A stretch of DNA of 6,955 bases from an uncultured Prosthecobacter sp. (GTDB lineage: Bacteria; Verrucomicrobiota; Verrucomicrobiia; Verrucomicrobiales; Verrucomicrobiaceae), in assembly GCA_937941745.1 (NCBI GenBank), contig CALDGV010000520.1, positions 1 through 6,955 of the forward strand. The letters run 5' to 3'. Of this stretch, positions 1 through 6,930 are shown in pieces. Both the position numbers and the translations under genes were made by a program. The notes under the pieces are model-generated. The model worked only from the letters and a program-made list of their open reading frames with translations. It was not told the DNA's origin and did not search any database. Each line of letters starts with the position of its first letter. The first letter of the stretch is position 1.

Positions 1-2191
1 AGGTGACTGAAAAGGTCTGGCGGAAGACCCGCAGCGCCTCCTGCCGCAGATGGGCATTGGTGAAGATGGACAGGCCTGGATGCTGCTCGGAGATCGAAGC
101 GGCCAAGGCTTCGGCATCAGAGCCCGGCTTCAGCATCAATGCCACACGCCAGGCCAGCGGCGCCTCAAACCAGCGTCGGAACACCTTCTCTGAGATCGTC
201 ACCGAGCCGCGCTCATTGCCGTAATCGGCGTAAACACCCACCAGCCTGACGGAATGCCCTCCTGGCAGCTCCAGAATCTGTCCTGCCTGCACCTGAAAAC
301 GTTCGGCAAAGCTCTCGTTCATGATGGCCGGCACCTCCTCTGGATTCGAAGGCTCCCACCAGGCCTCTTTTTCAGGCTTCTGCACCCAGGCATACAGATC
401 ATGTCGCCGGGTATGTTCGCCCTGGACACCCAGAACCATCGTTGGAGCTCCATGCAAAGTGATGCCACGGGCGCGCAGTTCAGCGACTTCGGCCACTTCC
501 GGCAGACGACGCAGTTGCTCCACCGTTTCTGGGCGGATCTGATGGGTGCTGCTGGCACTCTGAGCCCCGGCACTGGAGACATAAAGGTCCATCTTTAACG
601 TGCGCTCAATCCAGCCACGCATGGTCTGATCAAAGCTGGCCACCATGATGGCCATGCCCACAGTCATCGCCACCGCACTCGCCAGAGCCGCCACCGCAAA
701 GCGATGCCGCACAGTTGGCCGGCGCAGATGGCTCAGGCCAAGGCGCAAGCTCACCCTTGCATCCAACGACAGCAGTTTCGGCAGGCGATGCAGCAGCCAG
801 GCCGCTGCCAGACCCGTGCCCAGCAGCCAGACCAGGGCCGCCGCATAAGCAGCCAGCGGGAGCCGCGTGCCACCCGAGAGCCGCCAGGGGCCGATTTGGG
901 CCAGCACCAAACCTGTCAGCATCAGCAGACCGCCCAGCCATTCCGCCTGCCACCATGAGCCGCCTGTGAAGACCGCCGCCTTCTTGCCCAGCAGATGCAC
1001 CGGCGGTGTCCGGGCCGCCTCACGAGCCGGCCACCATGCCGCCAGCAGGCTCGTGGCCACGGCGATGGCCAGGCTCATGACTGCCTCCTCGATTTCCAGC
1101 GATGCCTGTCGCACGCTGGTGGCGCCATAAAGGGCATTCACCGTGCGGCTCACACCGCCCACTGCTGCCTGGGCTCCCAGCCAGCCTGCCAGCAGGCCCA
1201 GGCCGCCTCCCAGAAGCCCCAGCAGCAGGGCCTCCGTCAAAAAGGACCTTTGAATGGCTGCATCTGTGACTCCCAGGGATTTCAGGATGCCGATTTCCTC
1301 CCTGCGCCGGATCACCACGCCGTCCAGCGCCTGGAAAATGAGGTAACCGCCAACAAACAATGCCAAAAGCGACAGGATCGTCAGGTTCAGGCGGAAGGCC
1401 TCTGTCATGGTCCCGGCGAGGGTGCGCCGGTCTTCTGCGCCTGTTACCTGCCAGCGCTGGTTGGCTGCCGCCTTCAGCCGTTCACCCGTCTCTTCATGGA
1501 GGTTGGGAAACGCGGCTCCTCGCTGCACCACGACCTCCACCCGGTCCACCCGGCCTTTCTTTTGCATCAGTTCCTGCGCGCTAGGCAGGTCCATCAGCAG
1601 CAGGGATTCCGGCGGGGCGGGCACTCCGGGCACCTCAGGAATGACTCCGGCAACGCGCAGGCTCAGCACCTGCTCATGCAGCACGACTTCCAGTGCCTGC
1701 CCTGGCTTCAGCCCGCGTTTCTCGCTCACAAACACTCCGGGTTCGGAAGGCTTGGCATCCCCGCTCAGCCCTGCTGGAGCTTCGTCGCGCAGGTTCAGCA
1801 GCGCCACAAAGTCCGTGCCGACCAGTTTCCAGACCGCCGTCGTGCCGATCTCCGCCTTCCGCCCAGGCTGGAAGGGGGTCACGGTCTCCTCCACGACAGG
1901 CAGCAGATGCACCGGTCGCTCGGCCAGGGCTGATCGCATCTCCCGCAGCCAGTCTTGAGGCATCGAACCTGTGCTGCCTGTCACCGTCCAGTCTGCCTGC
2001 CGGGTGATACCCTGGGTGAACTGCTCAAAGCCCGCGAGCGCGGCCCGGTTGGCCAGCCGCATCGCCAGATAGACTCCCGAACCCAGCGCCAGGATCAGCA
2101 TGAGCATCAGCTGCTGCCGCCAGGCCATCCACCAGTGCCGCAGGGCGCAGCGGCGAAGGATGAGCAGGGTAGGGGAGGTGATGTCAGCCAT
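1..2191 (-). CDS. FtsX/MacB-type ABC transporter permease, C-terminus beyond window
   Basis: This minus-strand reading frame is open from an ATG at 2191-2189 to the left edge (730 codons visible, no stop), so the C-terminus is missing. It looks like the membrane subunit of a type VII (MacB/FtsX/YbbP-like) ABC exporter or mechanotransmission complex in the inner membrane. Visible order: TM1 at about residues 24-46; a first extracytoplasmic MacB-PCD-like domain at about 47-270; TM2 at about 272-292, followed by the FtsX-family signature RRREEIGILKSLGV; TM3 at about 317-345; TM4 at about 369-388, followed by WWPAREAARTPPV; a hydrophobic linker pair at about 418-436 and 442-464; TM7 at about 495-520; then a second extracytoplasmic domain that runs off the window. 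This matches the ten-helix, two-FtsX-domain layout, so three more helices are expected to the left. No ATPase gene is visible; it may lie further left. No Shine-Dalgarno precedes the ATG. The substrate cannot be deduced. Confidence 0.9.
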   Translation of the reverse strand, partial: MADITSPTLLILRRCALRHWWMAWRQQLMLMLILALGSGVYLAMRLANRAALAGFEQFTQGITRQADWTVTGSTGSMPQDWLREMRSALAERPVHLLPVVEETVTPFQPGRKAEIGTTAVWKLVGTDFVALLNLRDEAPAGLSGDAKPSEPGVFVSEKRGLKPGQALEVVLHEQVLSLRVAGVIPEVPGVPAPPESLLLMDLPSAQELMQKKGRVDRVEVVVQRGAAFPNLHEETGERLKAAANQRWQVTGAEDRRTLAGTMTEAFRLNLTILSLLALFVGGYLIFQALDGVVIRRREEIGILKSLGVTDAAIQRSFLTEALLLGLLGGGLGLLAGWLGAQAAVGGVSRTVNALYGATSVRQASLEIEEAVMSLAIAVATSLLAAWWPAREAARTPPVHLLGKKAAVFTGGSWWQAEWLGGLLMLTGLVLAQIGPWRLSGGTRLPLAAYAAALVWLLGTGLAAAWLLHRLPKLLSLDARVSLRLGLSHLRRPTVRHRFAVAALASAVAMTVGMAIMVASFDQTMRGWIERTLKMDLYVSSAGAQSASSTHQIRPETVEQLRRLPEVAEVAELRARGITLHGAPTMVLGVQGEHTRRHDLYAWVQKPEKEAWWEPSNPEEVPAIMNESFAERFQVQAGQILELPGGHSVRLVGVYADYGNERGSVTISEKVFRRWFEAPLAWRVALMLKPGSDAEALAASISEQHPGLSIFTNAHLRQEALRVFRQTFSVT

Positions 2192-2324
2192 TCTCGATCA
2201 GGTTGGAGGGCGCTTTGCGAGCCCGCGAAGTCCGAGCATTACGATCAGGGAAGCCTCGCAGCCGTCTGTTTAAGCGCCAAAGCCCGCCCACGGCAAAGCT
2301 TCCTCTCCTGGGAACGGCGAAAGA
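2192..2324. other. intergenic gap between two minus-strand genes
   Basis: These 133 bp separate the stop of the small membrane protein from the permease start, both on the minus strand. I see no convincing promoter, ribosome binding site or terminator. An imperfect stem (2213-2219 with 2224-2230) has one mismatch when read on the transcribed minus strand and lacks a T-tract. The gap is long for tight co-transcription, so the permease may have its own promoter here. Confidence 0.4.
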
Positions 2325-2651
2325 CTATTCCTGCCATGCCGCAAGGCTCTTCACCGGATCGGCGAAGTCGTCACTGCTGTGCAGATGGGGGCGAGCCTTG
2401 CTGAAGCCGATCATGAACAGGATGCTGGCCCCGAACCACATGACAGGGATGGCCAGAATGCCGCTCCAGCTGAGCCAGGAATCCTGAGTGCCCGCCAGAA
2501 AAAGGCCTCCGCTAAAAAGGCCCAGGCCGGTCAGGCTAGCCAGACGGTACTCCGAGCGTGCCGGGCTTTTGGGATCCGCTTTCTGAACGTTCTCATTCGT
2601 GCGCTGAGAAGGGATGTTGGGGCTGGTGAAGCTGTAGGTTGCGGCGTGCAT
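2325..2651 (-). CDS. small two-helix membrane protein of unknown function
   Basis: This complete reading frame encodes 108 residues, from ATG at 2651-2649 to TAG at 2327-2325 on the minus strand. I do not recognise a family. The first 35 or so residues are polar and rich in Ser, Pro, Asn and Lys. They are followed by two hydrophobic stretches, about residues 37-54 (a Gly/Leu-rich helix) and about 59-83 (Trp-rich at its start, then GILAIPVMWFGASILFMIGF). A charged tail of about 25 residues ends in AWQE. This suggests a helical hairpin in the inner membrane with both ends on the same side. It lies upstream of the permease in the same direction, so co-transcription is possible but the 133 bp gap weakens that. 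It diverges from the response regulator across 207 bp. No Shine-Dalgarno precedes the start, and no other Met occurs before the first helix. The hydrophobic pattern supports a real gene, but the frame could be spurious. Confidence 0.6.
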   Translation of the reverse strand: MHAATYSFTSPNIPSQRTNENVQKADPKSPARSEYRLASLTGLGLFSGGLFLAGTQDSWLSWSGILAIPVMWFGASILFMIGFSKARPHLHSSDDFADPVKSLAAWQE

Positions 2652-2737
2652 GATGGCTGGGGGGTGATGCCTGCCAAAGTGGCTGCAATCAGGCCTGTGG
2701 TCATGTCCGCAGAGTTGTTGAAACTTCCATGCGCGAC

Positions 2738-2755
2738 GTCATCCGAACGGATGAC
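2738..2755. promoter_or_regulatory. candidate operator: perfect 8-2-8 inverted repeat
   Basis: GTCATCCG and CGGATGAC are perfect inverted arms separated by AA (GTCATCCGAACGGATGAC). The dyad centre lies 112 bp before the response regulator start and 95 bp before the divergent membrane-protein start, so one bound protein could affect both promoters. It contains a 7-2-7 arrangement of inverted heptamers, the spacing known for NarL/NarP-type regulators, although the bases do not match the E. coli TACYYMT heptamer. A similar core, ATCCCG-AA-CGGGAT, lies just after the regulator gene. Binding by the adjacent regulator is inference. Confidence 0.45.
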
Positions 2756-2823
2756 ATGGGTAGGAGGCTGTGCAAGAATGGGACTGCATCAAGCAAATGC
2801 GGCGCAGGGGCCTCCTTCTGGTC

Positions 2824-2838
2824 GTAGTAAACTACAAT
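2824..2838 (+). promoter_or_regulatory. short dyad overlapping a -10-like hexamer before the response regulator
   Basis: GTAGT (2824-2828) and ACTAC (2831-2835) form a 5-2-5 inverted repeat around AA. TACAAT at 2833-2838 differs from the sigma-70 -10 consensus at one base and overlaps the right arm. A start point a few bases downstream would give a leader of only about 15 nt before the ATG at 2859. No convincing -35 hexamer lies 16-18 bp upstream, which would fit an activator-dependent promoter or a chance match. Such a short dyad can arise by chance. Confidence 0.25.
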
Positions 2839-2858
2839 CCGATTTTTCAACCGCCCAC

Positions 2859-3542
2859 ATGCCCATCAGAACCGCCGTCATTGATGATGATGCCGTCATC
2901 CGGCAGCTTCTGCAGATCATGCTGGAAACCGCTCCGGACCTTGAGTTCGTGGGCGGCTATGCAAACGCTGAAAGTGCGCTGAAGGACCTGCCTGGAAGCC
3001 TGCCTCCGCATGTTGTGCTGGTTGATGTGGGGCTGCCCGGCATCAGCGGAGTGGAGTGCGTGGAGAAGATGATGCATTGGCCGCTGCCTCCGCAGGTGGT
3101 GATGCTGACGAGTTCTGACAATGACGAAACCATCTTGAAATGCGTCGCCGCAGGAGCCTGTGGCTACCTGCTCAAGCCGGTGCAGACTCATCTGGTGGTG
3201 AGCGCGGTGCGCGAGGCCGCCTCTGGAGGTGCACCGCTGAGAGCGAAGGTGGCCAAGACCATGGTGGAGCTTCTCCGCCGGCATCGGCCTTCACAGGAAG
3301 CGACGCTGATGAAGGACCTGCCCGAGCTTTCGCAGCAGGAGAACCGCGTCCTGCATCAAATCGTCCAGGGGTGCCTCTACAAGGAGATCGCAGATGCCTT
3401 GCATCTGAGTGAAGGGACGGTGCGCACCTATGTGCAGAGGATCTACCGGAAGCTCGGTGTTCACAGCCGCTCTCAGGCCGTGGCAAAGGTGGCTGGAATC
3501 CAGCAGGAGCACGAGTCACCAGGAATCGTCAACGAAGGGTGA
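2859..3542 (+). CDS. NarL/LuxR-family response regulator transcription factor
   Basis: This is a DNA-binding response regulator of 227 residues, the usual length for the NarL/FixJ class. The receiver domain spans about residues 3-120. It has the acidic cluster D9-D10-D11 (in VIDDDAVI), the phosphoacceptor D56 in LVDVGLPGISG, the switch Thr T84 in VMLTSSD, and the conserved Lys K106 in YLLKPV. The C-terminal LuxR-type helix-turn-helix covers about 154-212 and carries the family pattern LSQQENRVLHQIVQG, then KEIADALHLSEGTVRTYV, then RIYRKLGVHSRSQAV. All residues needed for phosphorylation are present. The frame stays open upstream to 2379, but homology starts at ATG 2859 and the extension would overlap the opposite-strand gene, so 2859 is chosen. 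No Shine-Dalgarno is visible. No histidine kinase is adjacent, so it is an orphan within this window. Dyads at 2738 and 2824 suggest possible autoregulation. Confidence 0.93.
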   Translation: MPIRTAVIDDDAVIRQLLQIMLETAPDLEFVGGYANAESALKDLPGSLPPHVVLVDVGLPGISGVECVEKMMHWPLPPQVVMLTSSDNDETILKCVAAGACGYLLKPVQTHLVVSAVREAASGGAPLRAKVAKTMVELLRRHRPSQEATLMKDLPELSQQENRVLHQIVQGCLYKEIADALHLSEGTVRTYVQRIYRKLGVHSRSQAVAKVAGIQQEHESPGIVNEG

Positions 3543-3545
3543 GGC

Positions 3546-3559
3546 ATCCCGAACGGGAT
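3546..3559. promoter_or_regulatory. candidate operator: 6-2-6 inverted repeat resembling the upstream site
   Basis: ATCCCG and CGGGAT are perfect inverted arms around AA, starting 4 bp after the regulator's stop codon. The core CCGAACGG is identical to that of the 2738-2755 site, and the flanking ATC/GAT is also shared; each arm here has one extra C or G. Its centre is about 143 bp before the PSD1-type gene start. It may be a second binding site for the same regulator, or simply part of the 3' end of the regulator transcript. Confidence 0.35.
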
Positions 3560-3563
3560 CAAG

Positions 3564-3577
3564 GGCGCTCCAGCGCC
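3564..3577 (+). terminator. weak hairpin after the response regulator
   Basis: GGCGCT and AGCGCC pair perfectly around CC. In RNA this would be a GC-rich 5-bp stem with a UCCA loop, starting 21 nt past the regulator stop. No U-tract follows, so it is not a canonical intrinsic terminator. It could stabilise the 3' end or combine with the 3546-3559 dyad into tandem hairpins. Confidence 0.2.
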
Positions 3578-3654
3578 AGGAATGGACTGCCGGGAGTGTG
3601 TCATATTTGATCTCTTCTGGGAGCTTCTTGATCCTGACGGGGCTGGTGGGATTT

Positions 3655-3675
3655 CTCACGCAATAAAATCGTGAG
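3655..3675 (+). promoter_or_regulatory. inverted repeat around a -10-like element before the PSD1 gene
   Basis: CTCACG (3655-3660) and CGTGAG (3670-3675) are perfect 6-bp inverted arms flanking the 9-nt AT-rich spacer CAATAAAAT. The spacer holds TAAAAT (3664-3669), one base from the -10 consensus. Transcription from there would start about 20 nt before the ATG at 3696. No recognisable -35 lies 16-18 bp upstream. The arrangement would suit an operator over the promoter, but the arms are short. Confidence 0.3.
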
Positions 3676-3695
3676 GCAGTTCGTAAACTGGCCTC

Positions 3696-6600
3696 ATGAC
3701 CATGATACGCATCCAAGTCACATTTAGCCTAGTTGCGGCAGGCAGCTTGATGGGCGCCGCCACCAAGCCGGTGGCCTTCAACGAGGACATTCGTCCTATC
3801 CTGGCGGACGCCTGCTTTCACTGCCACGGCCCGGACCCGGGAACGCGCAAAGCCGGTCTCCGCCTCGATACGGAAGCCGGTTTCTTCACGGCGAAGAAGG
3901 GTGAGCAACCCACGGTCATCAAGGGCAGGCCCGAGGCAAGCAGCCTGTATCAGCGTCTGATCACCCAGGATGAGGACGAGGTCATGCCGCCGCCCGAAAG
4001 CCACAAGGAGCTGAAGCCAGCGGAGGTCGCGAAGATCAAGGCATGGATCGAGCAGGGAGCACCCTGGCAGCCGCATTGGTCGCTTATTCCGCCGCAGAAG
4101 CCTGCGCTGCCTGCGGTGAAGGAGGCCTCCTGGGTCAAGACCCCCATCGACCGCTTCGTGCTGGCTTCGCTGGAAAAGGCGGGCCTGCAGCCCGCGCCCG
4201 AAGCGGATGCCCACACCCTGGTGCGGCGCATGGCGCTGGACCTCACCGGCCTGCCACCTTCCGTGGAACTGCTGAAGAAGTATGCATCAGGCGGCAGCCT
4301 CACCGACTCGCAGCTCTCCCAGCTCATTGACGAGCTCATGAAATCTCCTGCCTATGGCGAGCACCGCGCGCGCTACTGGCTCGATGCCGCCCGCTACGGC
4401 GATACCCACGGCCTGCATTTCGACAACTACCGCGAGATGTGGCCCTACCGCGACTGGGTGGTGAAGGCGTTCAACCGCAACCAGCCCTTCGACCAGTTCA
4501 CCATCGAGCAGATCGCCGGCGACCTGCTGCCAAACCGCACCGAAGAGCAGCTCATCGCCACGGGCTTCCAGCGCTGCAACATCACCACGAACGAAGGCGG
4601 CACCATCGACGAGGAGAACCTCGCGAACTACGCCGTGGACCGCGTGCAGACCATGGGCTGGGTTTACATGGGCCTCACCACCAACTGCTCGCAGTGCCAT
4701 GATCACAAGTTTGATCCCATCACCATGCGCGACTTCTACTCGATGGCCGCGTTCTTCCGCAACACCACGCAGGGGGCCAAGGACGGCAACTCCAAGGATG
4801 GCAAAGGCCCCGTCCTGGTGATTCCAAACGAGAAGGACAAGCCGCGCTGGGACAAGCTGCCCGCTGAGATCGCCGAAGCCACCAAGCTGCGCGATGAGCG
4901 TCGCAAGGCTGCTGGAGCCGATTTCAACGCCTGGCTCGCCTCGGCGAAGCCGGAACACCTGGATCAGGATGTGCCCACCCAAGGTCTGCAGGTGCACCTG
5001 CCGCTCAATGAAGGCGTCGGCAACGAGATCGCCAATGTCTGCGGATCCCCCGCCAAGGCCAAGGCGCTCGGCCAGATATCCTGGACTCCCGGTGGCAAGC
5101 TGGGTCCGGCTCCGGTGATCAAGCCCGGCAGCACCTTTGAAGTCAGCGATGCAGGCGATTTCGAGCTGAACCAGAAGTTCAGCTACGGTGCCTGGGTCAA
5201 AGCAGGCCGCAACGGCGTCTTTGGCGCCATCATGTCCCGCATGGATGAGAAGAACGGCTACCGTGGCTGGGACCTCTGGCAGAGCGACCGCGCGGTCTCC
5301 GTCCACATCGTCGATAAATGGAGCGACAACGCGCTCAAAGTCACCACGCGCGATGCCGTGCTCAAGCCGGGCGAGTGGCAGCATGTCTTTGTCACCTACA
5401 ACGGCAGCGGCAAGGCGGCCGGCATCCAGATTTACATCAACGGCGTGCCGCAGAAGCGCATGATCGTGAACACGAACACGATCAAGCCGAAGGCCAGCAT
5501 CCGCACCACCGTGCCGATGAAAATCGGTCAGCGTAGCGACGGGGCCATCTTCGCCGATGGCAGCGTGCAGGACGCCCGCGTGTATGACCGCACGTTGACC
5601 GAGGCCGAGATCAAGACGCTGTCGAATGTCGGCCCGCTGCGTGCCATCCTCGCCGCTGCGACGGACAAACGCACCCCGCAGCAGCGCAACGCTCTTTTCG
5701 CCCATTACCTCGCCACGCGTGACGCACAGTGGATGAAGCATGATGGCGAGGTGAAGAAATTTGAAGCGGAGAAGGAGGCCATCAAGGCGCGCAGCCCCAT
5801 CACGCATATTCAGGAGGAGGTCATGAACGTCACCCCGATGGCGCACATCCTCGCCCGAGGTGCCTACGACAAGCCGGGCGAGCGTGTCGAAGCCGCCGTG
5901 CCCGCCGCCTTGGGCAAACTGCCGGAAAAGGCGCCGAAGAACCGTCTCGGCCTCGCGCAGTGGGTCATAAGCAAGGACAACCCCCTCACCTCCCGCGTCA
6001 CGGTGAACCGTTTCTGGCAGGAGGTCTTCGGTCAGGGCATCGTCAAGACGCCGGAGGACTTCGGCATCATGGGTGCGCCTCCGAGCCATCCCGAACTGCT
6101 CGACTGGCTTGCTGTGGAGTTCCGCGAGAGCGGCTGGGACGTGAAGAAGTTCTTCAAGCTGCTGCTCACCAGCGCCACCTACCGCCAGAGCGCTGCCACC
6201 ACGCCCGCGAAGCTCGAAAAAGACCGCGACAACTCACTGCTCAGCCGAGGCCCGCGTTTCCGCATGGATGCCGAGATGCTGCGCGACTATGCGCTGGCCT
6301 CCAGCGGCCTGCTTTCTGCGAAGATGGGCGGCCCCAGCGTGAAGCCCTACCAGCCCGAAGGCATCTGGGATGTCGTCGGCCTGCCTGGTGGTGACACGCG
6401 CAACTATGTGCAGGACAAAGGCGAGAACCTCTACCGCCGCACGCTCTACACCTTCTGGAAGCGCATGGCCCCGCCGCCGAACATGGAAGTGTTCAACGCC
6501 CCCAGCCGCGAAGTCTGCACCGTCCGCCGCGAGCGCACCAACACCCCGCTTCAAGCCCTCGTCACGATGAACGATCCGCAATTTGTCGAAGCCGCCCGCA

Positions 6601-6872
6601 AGCTCGCCGAGAAGGCTCTCAGCACGAAGGAACCGCTCTCCTTCATCGCCGAGCGCATCCTCTGCCGCCCGCTCACGGCCAAAGAGAAGTCCATCATCGA
6701 AGCCAGCCTCTCGGATTTGCGCAAGCATTACAGCGCCAATGCCGCCGACGCCGAAGCCCTTCTCAAGGTGGGCGAATCGCCGGTGGATGTGAAGCTCGCC
6801 AAAAACGAACTCGCCGCGTGGACGATGCTCACGAACCAGCTCTTCAATCTGGACGAAGTCCTCAACAAGTAG
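3696..6872 (+). CDS. PSCyt1-PSCyt2-LamG-PSD1 (DUF1549/DUF1553) secreted cytochrome-like protein
   Basis: This complete protein of 1058 residues has an exact biochemical role that is unknown. A short signal peptide is likely (about residues 1-22; hydrophobic VTFSLVAAGSLMGA), implying export, as c-type haem attachment requires. PSCyt1 covers about 29-130, with haem-binding motif CFHCH at 40-44 and a likely distal ligand M97 in VMPPPES. PSCyt2/DUF1549 covers about 150-400, from PIDRFVLASLEKAGL through LDLTGLPPS to a second CxxCH, CSQCHDHKFDP, at 331-341. A LamG/concanavalin-like domain (about 430-642) carries the typical patterns GEWQHVFVTYNG and VYDRTLTEAEI. PSD1/DUF1553 (about 710-1055) includes ARGAYDKPGERV, NRFWQEVFGQGIVKTPEDFG, SATYRQSA and NTPLQALVTMNDPQF. 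The family is expanded in Planctomycetes and Verrucomicrobia and is often followed by a DUF1501 gene; here another start follows instead. The LamG domain suggests glycan binding (inference). ATG 3702 is an alternative start; neither has a Shine-Dalgarno. Confidence 0.95.
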   Translation: MTMIRIQVTFSLVAAGSLMGAATKPVAFNEDIRPILADACFHCHGPDPGTRKAGLRLDTEAGFFTAKKGEQPTVIKGRPEASSLYQRLITQDEDEVMPPPESHKELKPAEVAKIKAWIEQGAPWQPHWSLIPPQKPALPAVKEASWVKTPIDRFVLASLEKAGLQPAPEADAHTLVRRMALDLTGLPPSVELLKKYASGGSLTDSQLSQLIDELMKSPAYGEHRARYWLDAARYGDTHGLHFDNYREMWPYRDWVVKAFNRNQPFDQFTIEQIAGDLLPNRTEEQLIATGFQRCNITTNEGGTIDEENLANYAVDRVQTMGWVYMGLTTNCSQCHDHKFDPITMRDFYSMAAFFRNTTQGAKDGNSKDGKGPVLVIPNEKDKPRWDKLPAEIAEATKLRDERRKAAGADFNAWLASAKPEHLDQDVPTQGLQVHLPLNEGVGNEIANVCGSPAKAKALGQISWTPGGKLGPAPVIKPGSTFEVSDAGDFELNQKFSYGAWVKAGRNGVFGAIMSRMDEKNGYRGWDLWQSDRAVSVHIVDKWSDNALKVTTRDAVLKPGEWQHVFVTYNGSGKAAGIQIYINGVPQKRMIVNTNTIKPKASIRTTVPMKIGQRSDGAIFADGSVQDARVYDRTLTEAEIKTLSNVGPLRAILAAATDKRTPQQRNALFAHYLATRDAQWMKHDGEVKKFEAEKEAIKARSPITHIQEEVMNVTPMAHILARGAYDKPGERVEAAVPAALGKLPEKAPKNRLGLAQWVISKDNPLTSRVTVNRFWQEVFGQGIVKTPEDFGIMGAPPSHPELLDWLAVEFRESGWDVKKFFKLLLTSATYRQSAATTPAKLEKDRDNSLLSRGPRFRMDAEMLRDYALASSGLLSAKMGGPSVKPYQPEGIWDVVGLPGGDTRNYVQDKGENLYRRTLYTFWKRMAPPPNMEVFNAPSREVCTVRRERTNTPLQALVTMNDPQFVEAARKLAEKALSTKEPLSFIAERILCRPLTAKEKSIIEASLSDLRKHYSANAADAEALLKVGESPVDVKLAKNELAAWTMLTNQLFNLDEVLNK

Positions 6873-6880
6873 CGGGGAGG

Positions 6881-6914
6881 AGTTTCAAGTTTCAGGTTTA
6901 AAGTTTCAAGTTCA
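6881..6914 (+). repeat. heptameric AGTTTCA tandem array
   Basis: Five consecutive units follow the PSD1 stop codon by 8 bp: AGTTTCA twice, the variant GGTTTAA, AGTTTCA again, and a shortened AGTTCA. Three copies are exact. The AT-rich composition contrasts with the GC-rich genes around it. It sits 16 bp before the start of a probable four-helix-bundle gene and may mark the boundary of that insertion, or be a simple replication-slippage repeat. Confidence 0.7.
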
Positions 6915-6930
6915 CCAGAATCGAACGCTT

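Noticed and set aside
630..956. Minus-strand frame of 108 codons in a different phase inside the permease
   Set aside because: It is fully contained within the permease gene in another phase and is Gly/Ala-rich, as expected for an out-of-frame reading.
2213..2230. Imperfect stem between the small membrane-protein gene and the permease as a possible terminator
   Set aside because: On the transcribed strand it has a C-A mismatch in a short stem and no T-tract follows.
995..2404. Long plus-strand open frames across 995-1933, 1407-1958 and 1955-2404
   Set aside because: The minus strand here carries a clear FtsX-family permease with signature motifs; the plus-strand translations are Gln/His/Pro/Ser-rich shadows without domain features.
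2379..2858. In-frame open extension of the response regulator towards its N-terminus (about 160 extra residues)
   Set aside because: The extension overlaps the opposite-strand membrane-protein gene and the dyad-containing intergenic region, has no recognisable domain, and the receiver domain begins right at ATG 2859.
4287..6089. 600-codon open frame on the minus strand opposite the PSD1-type gene
   Set aside because: It lies entirely antisense to a well-recognised coding region; long antisense frames are common in GC-rich genes, and its translation shows His/Arg/Val/Gly-rich, domain-free composition.
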